A DNA stretch of 64,000 nt from Empedobacter brevis_A (GTDB taxonomy: Bacteria > Bacteroidota > Bacteroidia > Flavobacteriales > Weeksellaceae). Positions within the stretch are counted from its first letter, which is position 1; every line of letters begins with the position of its first letter. This document shows, in pieces, positions 43,851 to 53,006 of this stretch. The translations under genes were made by a program, and so were the position numbers. The DNA is taken from contig NZ_CBCPHV010000003.1 in NCBI RefSeq assembly GCF_965118635.1, forward strand, positions 124,001-188,000, in the 5' to 3' direction. The notes beneath the pieces were generated by a model. The model had not been told where the DNA came from and did not search any database. It saw nothing but the letters and a program-made list of their open reading frames with translations.

Positions 43851-45001
43851 TGTACAACGACTTTTTAAAACCCGTTTCTGAAGAATTACAAGATTTTGCT
43901 AAATCTTGTAATTCTTTTGCGTTAGGACAAACCATAAAATTTCAAAAAGATATTATCGAATTAGACGAAAAATCTAAAGATAAAATCGCAATTATTGGTG
44001 TAACAGAATCTCGTTCAAAACAAAAAGATTTGATTGAAGATGTAGATTTTAGTCTTATTCGTACACAATTGTACGAATTACAAATGGGAAATTGGTCGAT
44101 AGATTTGTACGATTTCGGAGATGTTATTTATTATGATGATAAAACAGAAACCGAAAAAATTTTCAAAGAAGTAATAAACGGATTAATTCGTGATGGATAT
44201 ATTGTTGTTATCCTAGGAGGAAATCCAAGTTTAGGTTATCAACAATATCGCGCTTATGACAATATTGTGGATAAAGTATATTATCTAACGATTGATCATA
44301 AATTACGATTAGAAAAGGACGAATTACAAACAACTGAAGATAATTATTTAACAAAAATTATTTCCAACGAACCTTTTAATTTATTGGATTATACAAATAT
44401 TGGTTTTCAAACTTATTTTGTTGCGCAAGAAAAATTAGATTTATTGGATCAATTAAATTTTGATTTAGTTCGTTTAGGAGTGATTTCAGAAAATGTAAAA
44501 GAAGTAGAACCATATTCGAGAGATGTAAATGCAGCTTTGTTAAATTTATCGAGTTTGCAAGGATCTGATTTTTCTTCTTCAAAAAACATGACACCAAATG
44601 GGTTTACATCACGTGAAATATGTGCCTTAACAAGATATTTAGGATTCAGCAATAAATTGACATCACTTTACGTTTGTGATTATGTTGAGAATTATAAGAA
44701 GCTAGATCATATACTTGTTGCACAGATGATTTGGTATTTTATTGATGGAAAAAATCATTCTCCAGAAATAAAAAGTTTTGATGATACACAATATTTCGAG
44801 AAAATTTTTGTTCCTACAGAAGGATATAATTATATTTTTTATCGAAATGTATTCACCAATCAACTGTGGATCGAAATAGATAATACGGTTGATGGAGAAC
44901 GAAAATTTGAAATTATTTCGTGTTCAGAAAAAGATTATGAACAAGCCTTGAATGGAGAAATACCAAACAGATGGTGGAAGTATTTCAAAAAATTTTATTA
45001 A
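43850..45001 (+). CDS. Arginase/formimidoylglutamase-fold protein with degenerate metal site
   Basis: 383 residues with the overall layout of the ureohydrolase family, but the Mn ligands are largely lost. The GGDHS motif is replaced by GGNPS (His to Pro). The DAHxD motif reads IDHKLRL, keeping at most one Asp. The C-terminal DxDxxDP motif is replaced by LNLSSLQGSDFS. The conserved TPNGFTSREICALTRYLG region after it is preserved. It is therefore probably a non-catalytic homologue. It starts at the topA stop (TAATG) and lies 109 bases before gldK, so it may belong with the T9SS/gliding genes. A similar gene upstream of gldK is recalled in other Flavobacteriia; not checked. Confidence 0.72.
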   Translation: MYNDFLKPVSEELQDFAKSCNSFALGQTIKFQKDIIELDEKSKDKIAIIGVTESRSKQKDLIEDVDFSLIRTQLYELQMGNWSIDLYDFGDVIYYDDKTETEKIFKEVINGLIRDGYIVVILGGNPSLGYQQYRAYDNIVDKVYYLTIDHKLRLEKDELQTTEDNYLTKIISNEPFNLLDYTNIGFQTYFVAQEKLDLLDQLNFDLVRLGVISENVKEVEPYSRDVNAALLNLSSLQGSDFSSSKNMTPNGFTSREICALTRYLGFSNKLTSLYVCDYVENYKKLDHILVAQMIWYFIDGKNHSPEIKSFDDTQYFEKIFVPTEGYNYIFYRNVFTNQLWIEIDNTVDGERKFEIISCSEKDYEQALNGEIPNRWWKYFKKFY

Positions 45002-45110
45002 AAAATAAAGAACAATTATAAAAATCAATTAATAAAATGCCTTAATTTGTAGCCTTATTAATTGAGAACTAAAAGTATAAAAACCTGTATAAAAATAAAT
45101 CTATAACAGA

Positions 45111-46550
45111 ATGAATAGAATTTTGGTAAGTGCATTGTTGCTATCTCTTTCTTTATCATCATGTAAAATGTTGAAGAACAGAGGGAGTAGTGATAGAAAT
45201 GATGGACAAATAGTTTCGAAAACATCTTCGGCTTGGACGCCAGTTCGTCCAAAAGGAATGGTTCCGATTCCGAGTGGATCGTTTGTTTTAGGACAAACCG
45301 ATTACGATTTTACAAAAACAAATGACGCTCCAGTTAAAACTGTTACTGTTACAGGTTTTTTTATGGACGATACAGAAATTACAAATTCAGAATATCAGAT
45401 TTTTGTAAATTATGTAAAAGATTCTATCGCACGCACTGCTTTGGCAAATAAAGCAGAAACTTTAGGTTTCGATCCAATGAATCCTTCTACTGATAATGAT
45501 GGAATTGGAGCATATGCATATATTTCAGGATCTGCAGACGGAGAAGGAACTCCGTATGATGAGTATCTAAAAAATAGCAATACAGGTAGAGATGGGCAAT
45601 CATTAGATGCGAAGAAATTAAACTGGAAACAACGTTTAGAATGGGATAAATATAAATACCCAGATGTTGATTACGCAGAAGTAATGGAGGGAATGTATTA
45701 TCCTCCAGAAGAACGTATGAATGGAGAAAGACGTATTGACACACGTAAATTAAACTATTCTTATGTAACTATAGATCAAACTGCAGCTGCAAAGAAACGT
45801 GGAACTTTCCGTGTTGATTTTCGTAAAGAATTTAGTTTAAATATTTACCCTGATACAACAGTTTGGGTAAGAGATTTTAACTATTCATACAATGATCCTA
45901 TGCATCAAGATTATTTCTGGCATAAAGCTTATGCAGATTATCCTGTTGTAGGTGTTAATTGGAATCAAGCAACTGCTTTCTGTGATTTCCGTACAAGATA
46001 TCACAATAAAGCATTGAATAGTAAAAAGAAAAGAGGAAGTCAAGTTAAAGTTATTAGCTACCGTTTACCTACGGAGATTGAGTGGGAATATGCAGCGAAA
46101 GGTGGCTTAGAAAATGCTCCTTATCCTTGGGGAGGACCATATTTAACGGATGACAGAGGATGTTATTTAGCAAACTTTAAACCTAAACGTGGAGATTATT
46201 TAGAAATCAACGATGGGAAGAAAACAGGTTATATGTATACAGCTCCAGTAAAAACATTCAGAGCGAATGGATATGGATTGTATGATATGGCTGGTAATGT
46301 AGCTGAATGGACAAGTTCACCATATAACAGATCGTCTTATACAATGTCATCAACGCTTAATCCGTCAATAACAATGTCTGGAGAAGTAAACAGAAGTGTA
46401 AGAGGAGGTTCTTGGAAAGATGTTGGATATTTATTAATGGTATCATCACGTGATTGGGAAAACAAAGATTCTGCAAGAAGTTTCATCGGTTTCCGTACAG
46501 TACAATCTTTTCCAGAAGGATCAAAAATAAATTTTAGAAAAACCAAATAA
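45111..46550 (+). CDS. gldK: Gliding motility / T9SS lipoprotein GldK
   Basis: Outer-membrane lipoprotein that forms the periplasmic ring with GldN. 479 residues: signal peptide with lipobox LSSC (Cys19), then a formylglycine-generating-enzyme-like (SUMF1) domain with MVPIPSGSFVLGQTD, MDDTEITNSEYQ, YPVVGVNWNQATAFCDF, RLPTEIEWEYAAKGG, YDMAGNVAEW and RGGSWKD. Known as a pseudo-sulfatase-modifying fold in this family. First of gldKLMN in canonical order. Confidence 0.97.
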   Translation: MNRILVSALLLSLSLSSCKMLKNRGSSDRNDGQIVSKTSSAWTPVRPKGMVPIPSGSFVLGQTDYDFTKTNDAPVKTVTVTGFFMDDTEITNSEYQIFVNYVKDSIARTALANKAETLGFDPMNPSTDNDGIGAYAYISGSADGEGTPYDEYLKNSNTGRDGQSLDAKKLNWKQRLEWDKYKYPDVDYAEVMEGMYYPPEERMNGERRIDTRKLNYSYVTIDQTAAAKKRGTFRVDFRKEFSLNIYPDTTVWVRDFNYSYNDPMHQDYFWHKAYADYPVVGVNWNQATAFCDFRTRYHNKALNSKKKRGSQVKVISYRLPTEIEWEYAAKGGLENAPYPWGGPYLTDDRGCYLANFKPKRGDYLEINDGKKTGYMYTAPVKTFRANGYGLYDMAGNVAEWTSSPYNRSSYTMSSTLNPSITMSGEVNRSVRGGSWKDVGYLLMVSSRDWENKDSARSFIGFRTVQSFPEGSKINFRKTK

Positions 46551-46585
46551 CCTATTTTATAAAACAATAAATTAAAAGCACTCAT

Positions 46586-47257
46586 ATGGCAGTACAAGCT
46601 TCAAAACAAGAACGTCTTACAAATTTTTTGTATAATTTCTTTGCCGCAGTAGTAATTATCGGGGCATTATGTAAAATTACACACACGAATTTAGGACCAT
46701 TATCAGCCAATTTAATATTAACAATCGGATTAGTAGCTGAAGCATTCGTTTTCTTATATTCAGCATTCTTTGATAAACCAGAAGGAAGTTACCAATGGGA
46801 AAAAGCTTACCCAGAATTATTAAATGGTGAGCCAGTACAAAGAAAAACTGCAGCTGTTGCAACAGCGGGGAATAATTTAACTGCAGAATTGGATAAAGTT
46901 TTAGCAGATGCTAAATTAGACAAAGAAGTTTTCGAAAGATTACGCGGTTCTTTAGATAAATTTGGTTCAGCTGTAAATGAATTAAATACGACAACAAGTG
47001 CTGTAGCTTCAACAGAACAATATAGCAATGAGATTGCAAAAGCATCAACTAATATCAGCCAGTTAAATGCTGTTTATGCAGAGCAAATTATCAATAGCCA
47101 AAAACAAGTAGAATTAAATAAACAATTTATCGAAGAAATGCAAAAATCTTCAGGTAGTTCAGAGCAATTCTTAAAAGAAATGCAAGAACTTTCTGCAAAT
47201 ATTAATGCATTAAACAAAGTATACGGAGGTATGCTTTCAGCAATGAAAAATAACTAA
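46586..47257 (+). CDS. gldL: T9SS motor protein GldL
   Basis: Inner-membrane protein that, with GldM, forms the proton-driven motor of type IX secretion and gliding. 223 residues: two membrane spans at about 15-34 and 40-62 with the conserved polar residues expected in the proton path (the Glu in LVAEAFVFLYSAFFD), followed by a cytoplasmic coiled coil (LDKVLADAKLDKEVFERL to the end). 35 bases after gldK, 51 before gldM. Confidence 0.96.
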   Translation: MAVQASKQERLTNFLYNFFAAVVIIGALCKITHTNLGPLSANLILTIGLVAEAFVFLYSAFFDKPEGSYQWEKAYPELLNGEPVQRKTAAVATAGNNLTAELDKVLADAKLDKEVFERLRGSLDKFGSAVNELNTTTSAVASTEQYSNEIAKASTNISQLNAVYAEQIINSQKQVELNKQFIEEMQKSSGSSEQFLKEMQELSANINALNKVYGGMLSAMKNN

Positions 47258-47308
47258 TTCATTGTTTCGATAAATTAACTAAATTATTCATTAATTCTAT
47301 AAATTATT

Positions 47309-48877
47309 ATGGCAGGAGGTGGTAGATTAACCGGACGTCAGAAGATGATTAACCTGATGTATCTCGTGTTCATTGCGATGATGGCTTTGAACGTGGATCG
47401 TGAGGTTTTAAGATCTTTTGAAACTATAAATACTTCTTTAGAGTCGACAACGACTTTAACGAAAACAAATAATGATACCTTCTATGGTCAAATTGATCTA
47501 AAAGCGAAGGATGATCCAACTTATGCAAAAACGCAAGCGGAAGCTGCAGAAGTTAAGAAGCAGACAAATGATTTTGTAACATATATTGATGGATTGAAAA
47601 AAGAATTAGCAGGTGCTGATTTTGTTTCAGGATCAGAAGATACAGATTACAATGCATTGTCAAATACAGAACCAATTGTTTCCTTATTTTTTAAAGGAAA
47701 AGGAGGTGATAAAGGAAATGAAAAAGCACAAGAATTTACAAATAAGATTGATGCTTTCAGAAATTTCTTGATGAATTTTGCAAAACAAAGTCCAGATGCT
47801 AAAAACGCAGAAGCTCGTATAAATGAGTTTTTTGGAACGACATCAAAATCTAATAAACAAAGCTGGATTCAAGAAAAATTCTATGATCAACCAATGGTTG
47901 CATCTTTAACAAATTTATCTAAAATGCAGATGGATGCCCGCACAGAAGAGGGAAATCTTGTAAGAGCATTATTATCTGGTAAATTAGAAGAGAAAATAGA
48001 ATTAGATGCTTTCCAAGGTTTATTCTTATCTCCTGGTGTTGTGAAAGTTGGAGACGAAGCTGTATTGAATGTTGTTTTAGGTGCTTATGATAATTCTATT
48101 AAAGGATCTGTTTCTACAAGTGTTGGTAATGCAACTGTTGTAGATGGTAAAGCTTCAATTAAATTGAATACTTCAACTGTAGGAATGCACCAATTAACAG
48201 GTAATATTTCATATGTTTCGAATGGACAAACTAAAACAGTTAAAATTGCACCTTCAACTTATCAAGTTGTCGCACAAACATTAGATAAAAAAGCTGCTGA
48301 AATTATAGAGAAAGATCCAACAGGAGGTTCTATTGTAGCTGATAATTTACGTGTTGTTTACCGTGGAGTATCTAACCCTATTTCTGCAACAATTAACGGA
48401 GCGAATGGACCAGTTAGTTTAAATGTTTCTTCAGGTAACGCTTCAGGAGCAGGAGCTAACAAATGGAATTATACTGCTGGAGGAGGAAACGAAGTTGTAT
48501 TTACAGCTTCAGCAAGAGCTAGTTCAGGAAAAACATTATCAGTTCGTGAAACATTCCGTATCAAACCAGTTCCACCAGCACGTGGTGTAATTTTAGGAAA
48601 AACGAGTCCTGGAATTCCAGACAATGGAATTGCTGCACAAACAATTCGTGTAGATTGGCCAGATTTCTTATTCCCAATTTCTGGAGAAGTAACATCATTT
48701 AATGTTAAAGTTCCTGGTCAAGCAACAGTAAGAGTTTCTGGAAATAAAATGTCAGGAGCAGCTGGAGCAATTTCGAAAGCGAAAAAAGGTGATATAATTG
48801 GTGTATTCGATATTAAATATCGTACAAACTCTGGAGGAACTGGAGAAGCATCATCAATTGCAATTCAAGTACAATAA
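47309..48877 (+). CDS. gldM: T9SS motor protein GldM
   Basis: Single-span inner-membrane protein with a large periplasmic stalk that couples the GldL motor to the GldKN ring. 522 residues: TGRQKMINLMYLVFIAMMALNV with the N-terminal span (about 13-33), a helical first domain to about residue 215, and beta-rich domains following. It starts MAGGGRLTGRQKMINLMY, the family norm, with an ATTATG start context. 22 bases before gldN. Confidence 0.96.
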   Translation: MAGGGRLTGRQKMINLMYLVFIAMMALNVDREVLRSFETINTSLESTTTLTKTNNDTFYGQIDLKAKDDPTYAKTQAEAAEVKKQTNDFVTYIDGLKKELAGADFVSGSEDTDYNALSNTEPIVSLFFKGKGGDKGNEKAQEFTNKIDAFRNFLMNFAKQSPDAKNAEARINEFFGTTSKSNKQSWIQEKFYDQPMVASLTNLSKMQMDARTEEGNLVRALLSGKLEEKIELDAFQGLFLSPGVVKVGDEAVLNVVLGAYDNSIKGSVSTSVGNATVVDGKASIKLNTSTVGMHQLTGNISYVSNGQTKTVKIAPSTYQVVAQTLDKKAAEIIEKDPTGGSIVADNLRVVYRGVSNPISATINGANGPVSLNVSSGNASGAGANKWNYTAGGGNEVVFTASARASSGKTLSVRETFRIKPVPPARGVILGKTSPGIPDNGIAAQTIRVDWPDFLFPISGEVTSFNVKVPGQATVRVSGNKMSGAAGAISKAKKGDIIGVFDIKYRTNSGGTGEASSIAIQVQ

Positions 48878-48899
48878 TTAAAAAGTAAAAAATAACAAT

Positions 48900-49802
48900 A
48901 TGAAGTATCTTTTGTTAGGTTTAATGAGTTTCTTCTCAACCCTTACAATGGCGCAAAATGTTCTAAATGCTGTTTCACCAGAACAGTTAAGAAGAGATCG
49001 CGAAAATAAAACAAGAGTTGATGAGGCTGGAGATACTGTAAGTACAGCACAAGATCCAATGAAATATGGTTTTATCGAAGATAAAGATGTTTTATGGTCA
49101 AAAGTTGTATGGGAAGTGATCGATCTAAATGAACGTCTTAATCAACCTTATTATAAATCAGGTGATGAATTGGTTCAGAATTCAAAATCATTATACGATG
49201 TATTAGTGGATGGAGTTCGTAGCAAAAAAATCAAAGAGGTTTATGATGATGAGTTCTTTCAGACGAAAATGACGTATGAGCAAATCATGGCGCGTAATGA
49301 AAAGAAAGATACGCAACAATATTACTATGATATGGTTGCAGCTGGTGAAAAACCAGACGATGCTGCTATTTTCAATTATAAAATAAAGTCTGATGATATT
49401 AAAATGATCAAAACGAAAGGTCTTTGGTATATCGATCGTCGTTTAGGAGAATTAAAATATCGTTTGCTAGGATTAGCAATTATGGGACCTGATGCGCAAT
49501 CATTAGGAACTGAATTTACGGACGGTACATTTGTTGATTTGTTTTGGATTTGGTATCCAGATGCGCGTAATGTCTTAGTAAACGCTACAGTATTCAATCC
49601 GAGTAATTCTAACTCTGCCATTTCGTTTGATGAAATGTTAAATGCAAGACGTTTTAGCTCTATTATTTATAAAGCACAAACAATGTACGGAACGAAAATG
49701 ATTGATGATTACATTCCAAATGATGCAAAAGGTCAATTAGAAGAACATCACAAAATTAGAAATTCTATTATTCAGACAGAAGCTGATATGTGGAATTATT
49801 AA
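48900..49802 (+). CDS. gldN: T9SS periplasmic protein GldN
   Basis: Periplasmic partner of GldK in the T9SS ring. 300 residues: signal peptide (cleavage probably after TMAQ, residue 19), then DVLWSKVVWEVIDLNERLNQPYY, GVRSKKIKEVYDDEFF, KGLWYIDRRLGELKYRLLGLAIMGPD and LFWIWYPDARNVL, all typical for the family. Followed by a perfect palindromic terminator, so it closes the gldKLMN operon. Confidence 0.96.
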   Translation: MKYLLLGLMSFFSTLTMAQNVLNAVSPEQLRRDRENKTRVDEAGDTVSTAQDPMKYGFIEDKDVLWSKVVWEVIDLNERLNQPYYKSGDELVQNSKSLYDVLVDGVRSKKIKEVYDDEFFQTKMTYEQIMARNEKKDTQQYYYDMVAAGEKPDDAAIFNYKIKSDDIKMIKTKGLWYIDRRLGELKYRLLGLAIMGPDAQSLGTEFTDGTFVDLFWIWYPDARNVLVNATVFNPSNSNSAISFDEMLNARRFSSIIYKAQTMYGTKMIDDYIPNDAKGQLEEHHKIRNSIIQTEADMWNY

Positions 49803-49820
49803 TTCAATGTTATAAAACAA

Positions 49821-49848
49821 AAAATCCAGTCAATTGACTGGATTTTTT
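49821..49848 (+). terminator. Terminator of gldKLMN
   Basis: Perfect 26-base palindrome AAAATCCAGTCAA / TTGACTGGATTTT (49821-49846) with further T. Confidence 0.88.
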
Positions 49849-49886
49849 GTTTATGTATTTATTGTATTTATAAGAATTTAACTTTC

Positions 49887-49907
49887 TAAAATCTAAAATC
49901 TAAAATC
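49887..49907. repeat. Three tandem copies of TAAAATC
   Basis: Seven-base unit repeated exactly three times between the gldN terminator and the end of the minus-strand phosphatase gene. Too short to be called more than a microsatellite-like repeat. Confidence 0.6.
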
Positions 49908-50959
49908 TAATTCGCATCTCCTTTTTCAATTCCTTCCACTATTTTTTCTTCTACTTCAATCTTTTCATCATGATCTAATTTCATTTCTCCCGAATCATCA
50001 TCACTGCGTAAAACAACTTTTATACTAATCGGAAAATGATCAGAACCTATGTTTGGTTCTCTTATCATATCAACTAATCTAAATTGAGAACTTAAGAAAT
50101 AATGATCCAAAGGCCAACGTAAAAACCAATGATGAGCATGAAAAGTATTGAACATTCCTCGTCCTCGACGTGGATCCAATAACTGGGATGTTTTCAAAAA
50201 TAAACGTGTTGTTCGGCTCCAAGCAACATCATTCAAATCTCCAAAAACAATACACGCTTTTCCATATTCTTTTGCTTGTTTACCAATGATCAAAATCTCA
50301 GCATCGCGTTCAGTACTTTCTTTATTTTCTTGCGGAACAGGTGGAGTAGGATGTAATCCATACAAACGTACAATTTCATTATTATATTCAACATCAACAA
50401 TAATTGAAGGGATTTCCGCACTGATTAAATAATTAATTTCTTGGTGTTTTATAGGTAATTTTGAATAAAATAATAATCCGTAAGTATTTTCCAACGGAAC
50501 TTCTATTTTATATTCAAAATCTTTAGTTGCATCTTTTATTTGGTTCATCCATTCCTTGTTCGTTTCTAATAAAAAAACAATATCAGGATTTCTTTTCTTA
50601 ATTAATTCAACCAAATTTTGATATTTTGTATTGTCTTGCAAAACATTATAAACTAACAAATCCAACGATTTTTCATTTGGTTTTAAATCCACTTTATCAA
50701 TCATTTTTTTACCAAATGGAGAATAAGGAATAATTACCCAAAGCAAATAAATCGCAGTTAGAATTAAAGCAACAAATAAACTAATTGTAAGAGGGGTTTT
50801 CTCAACGAAAATAAATAATACACAAGTTGCAATTACTATAAGAAATTTCTGAAAGCGTGGATAATCAAAAACACGAACCGTCCAATGCGAATGTTTAATG
50901 AATGGAATAATGACAGAAATGATAATAAGACAAGAGATTACAGTATAAAAAATTTGCAT
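49907..50959 (-). CDS. Membrane-anchored endonuclease/exonuclease/phosphatase-family protein
   Basis: 350 residues. Two or three N-terminal membrane spans (about 3-20, 30-50, 55-78) are followed by an EEP domain with the family motifs: LLVYNVLQDN, LLETNKEW (metal-binding Glu), GLHPTPP, FGDLNDVAWS (catalytic Asp/Asn) and the terminal GSDHFPISI (Asp-His). A Glu/Asp-rich tail ends the protein. EEP proteins cleave phosphodiesters in DNA, RNA, lipids or inositol phosphates; the substrate cannot be told. Monocistronic on the minus strand. Confidence 0.85.
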   Translation of the reverse strand: MQIFYTVISCLIIISVIIPFIKHSHWTVRVFDYPRFQKFLIVIATCVLFIFVEKTPLTISLFVALILTAIYLLWVIIPYSPFGKKMIDKVDLKPNEKSLDLLVYNVLQDNTKYQNLVELIKKRNPDIVFLLETNKEWMNQIKDATKDFEYKIEVPLENTYGLLFYSKLPIKHQEINYLISAEIPSIIVDVEYNNEIVRLYGLHPTPPVPQENKESTERDAEILIIGKQAKEYGKACIVFGDLNDVAWSRTTRLFLKTSQLLDPRRGRGMFNTFHAHHWFLRWPLDHYFLSSQFRLVDMIREPNIGSDHFPISIKVVLRSDDDSGEMKLDHDEKIEVEEKIVEGIEKGDAN

Positions 50960-51006
50960 AAGTTGATTGATTTTTGAATAAAGATAAGTAAAACCGAAAC
51001 ATTATT

Positions 51007-51014
51007 TACCTTTG
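51007..51014 (+). promoter_or_regulatory. TAnnTTTG -7 box for the FAD oxidoreductase
   Basis: TACCTTTG, 17 bases before the TTG start codon at 51032. This spacing matches other genes in the window and supports the TTG start. Confidence 0.5.
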
Positions 51015-51031
51015 TAAACAAATTTTAGAAA

Positions 51032-52090
51032 TTGAAAAATATAGAATATATTATCGTTGGTCAAGGTGTTGCTGGAAGTTGTATGGCGATGAAATTGTTG
51101 CAGGAAAAGAAATCCTTTATTGTAATAGATAACCATTTTCATAAAGCTTCATCGATTGCGGCAGGAATTTTTAATCCAGTTGTACTAAAACGTTTTTCTA
51201 TTGTTTGGAATGCTACAAAACAAATCGAAAGATTGCGCGAAGTTTTTGGTGAATTTGAACATTTATTGAATAAAAAATATATCTACAATTTCCCAGTTTA
51301 TAGAATTTTTAATGATGAACAAGAGAAAAAAACGTGGCTGAAAAAAGCAACAACTAATCCAGATTTGATTGATTATTTATCAACAAATACAGAACAATTG
51401 AATCTTTTTTCTTCTATAAATTCTCCCATAGGTTCTGGCGAAGTTTTGCATACAGGTCGAGTTGACTTGACAAATCTTTTGGCTGATTTTAAAAATTATT
51501 TAGTCGAAAATGATTTATTTCTTGATGAAACTTTTGATTTTAATGAATTTAAATTGAATGATAATCAAACGAGCTATAAAAATATAAACGCAAATAAAAT
51601 AATTTTTGCAGAAGGTTATAATATTTTAAACAATCCTTATTTCAAGAATTTACCAGTTATTGGCGTAAAAGGAGAAGTTTTAAAAATAAAAACAGAAGCT
51701 ATTTTACCTGAAGCTGTTGTGAAAGGAAAAGAATTTTTGATGCCTTTAGAAAATAATCAATATTTTGTTGGTGCAACTTACGATCGAGATTCTGTGAATT
51801 ATGAAATTACAAACGAAGCAAAAGACTATTTAGTGAATGGAGTAAAACAGTTTTTGAATGATGATATAAATGTTATGGAACAAAATGCTTCAATTCGTCC
51901 AACAGTTATCGATCGTCGTCCGATTATCGGAGCGCATCCAACATATCAACAATTAATTTGTTTGAATGGAATGGGAACGCGTGGAACAATGTTGGCGCCT
52001 GTAATGGTCGATGATTTGTACGAATTTTTAGAGAATAATCAACCAATCGATAAAGAAGCAGATATTGCACGTTTTTATGATCGATTTTAA
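51032..52090 (+). CDS. FAD-dependent oxidoreductase (DAO family, TTG start)
   Basis: 352 residues with the dinucleotide fold at the very start (YIIVGQGVAGSCMAMKLL, GxGxxG at 9-14), an acidic end of the second strand (FIVIDNH), the DAO-type SIAAGIFNPVVLKRF, VIGVKGEVLKI, and the C-terminal FAD contact IRPTVIDRRPIIG and LNGMGTRGTMLAP. Similar to glycine/D-amino-acid oxidase and MnmC-C-like proteins; the substrate is not known. The start is TTG: no ATG lies before the FAD motif, and the -7 box at 51007 agrees. A small membrane-protein gene follows after 10 bases. Confidence 0.85.
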   Translation: MKNIEYIIVGQGVAGSCMAMKLLQEKKSFIVIDNHFHKASSIAAGIFNPVVLKRFSIVWNATKQIERLREVFGEFEHLLNKKYIYNFPVYRIFNDEQEKKTWLKKATTNPDLIDYLSTNTEQLNLFSSINSPIGSGEVLHTGRVDLTNLLADFKNYLVENDLFLDETFDFNEFKLNDNQTSYKNINANKIIFAEGYNILNNPYFKNLPVIGVKGEVLKIKTEAILPEAVVKGKEFLMPLENNQYFVGATYDRDSVNYEITNEAKDYLVNGVKQFLNDDINVMEQNASIRPTVIDRRPIIGAHPTYQQLICLNGMGTRGTMLAPVMVDDLYEFLENNQPIDKEADIARFYDRF

Positions 52091-52100
52091 ACTATTTTGA

Positions 52101-52568
52101 ATGAAAAATTTTAACATAATAATATTTGCAATTCAGCTTGCAGCAAGCATTTTATTATTTTTAGGAATTCAACAATTTTACGTTTTAGCAGAATTAGATT
52201 TAATTGAATTAATTCATTCAATGGGAAAAGATAATTTTGCCTTTTTAGTTAGAAAAAGTGACGAATTCGGAATCAGCGAAAAGCTGAAACATTTGCATAC
52301 AATGAAAACTATTTTGAGTTTTGTAGGAATTGTTTTCGCTTATATATTATGTTCAGTGATCAATTACAAACGAAATTATGATTGGAAAATAGCAACTACA
52401 ATTGTTGCGATTTGTTTTCTTGTTTTTCAATTTAGATTAATCAATCTTCCGATTAATTTTATTTCAACCAAAAATCTTGTGTTATCTTATTTTGTACCGG
52501 CAACTTTTTCGATTTTGATCAGTTTTGGATTATATTTTTTGAGCTATAAAATAAAAGTTAAGAATTAA
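52101..52568 (+). CDS. Small membrane protein, unknown
   Basis: 155 residues with four hydrophobic spans (about 5-26, 73-88, 98-116, 130-150) separated by a polar helix-like region. No recognised motif. Probably co-transcribed with the FAD oxidoreductase (10-base gap); it ends 2 bases before a convergent minus-strand gene. Confidence 0.65.
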   Translation: MKNFNIIIFAIQLAASILLFLGIQQFYVLAELDLIELIHSMGKDNFAFLVRKSDEFGISEKLKHLHTMKTILSFVGIVFAYILCSVINYKRNYDWKIATTIVAICFLVFQFRLINLPINFISTKNLVLSYFVPATFSILISFGLYFLSYKIKVKN

Positions 52569-52570
52569 TT

Positions 52571-52879
52571 TTAGTAAAACAGATTAGCAATAAAATTAGA
52601 TATTCCATAAATGAAAAAATTTGGTAAATCAGTTGATTTATTAGGATTTGAAATATCATAATTCACTTTCCCGAAATTTGGATTAGTTAGATCTATTTTT
52701 CTATTTATTGGAATTAGTTTTAAAGATTTCTCGAAATTAGCGTTATAAACAAAATGATTCAATTGATTAAAATTTGTCGTTTGTTTAGTGTACAAAGAAT
52801 CAATTTTTAACGTATAATTTTGAGAGAATGATTGTGTTGAAATCATTACTAAAAAGAACAATGCAATATACTTTCTCAT
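52571..52879 (-). CDS. Small exported protein, unknown
   Basis: 102 residues with a signal peptide (MRKYIALFFLVMISTQSFSQ, cleavage probably after residue 20) and a mature part of about 80 residues with no known motif. It ends in a hydrophobic/aromatic stretch. It stands alone on the minus strand, convergent with the small membrane-protein gene; no terminator hairpin is seen between them. Confidence 0.6.
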   Translation of the reverse strand: MRKYIALFFLVMISTQSFSQNYTLKIDSLYTKQTTNFNQLNHFVYNANFEKSLKLIPINRKIDLTNPNFGKVNYDISNPNKSTDLPNFFIYGISNFIANLFY

Positions 52880-52994
52880 AATAACTTGCTTATATTTAGT
52901 TGAATATACACTATTTTTCTAATTTAATCTTTCCTTTTTTCAGTTATCTTACAAAACCTTAAAGCGTTAAGTTTTCATCTAACAAAAAACATTG

Positions 52995-53002
52995 TATTTT
53001 TG
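52995..53002 (+). promoter_or_regulatory. TAnnTTTG -7 box immediately before the ABC-F gene
   Basis: TATTTTTG ends only 4 bases before the ATG at 53007, so the predicted transcript would begin at or within about two bases of the start codon. Confidence 0.45.
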
Positions 53003-53006
53003 CAAA

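Noticed and set aside
49887..49907. CRISPR-like or longer repeat array
   Set aside because: Only three direct copies of a 7-base unit without spacers; no CRISPR repeats anywhere in the window.
52992..53006. TTG start giving five extra residues on the ABC-F protein
   Set aside because: It overlaps the -7 box; the ATG at 53007 gives the usual MLLVQNL-type start.
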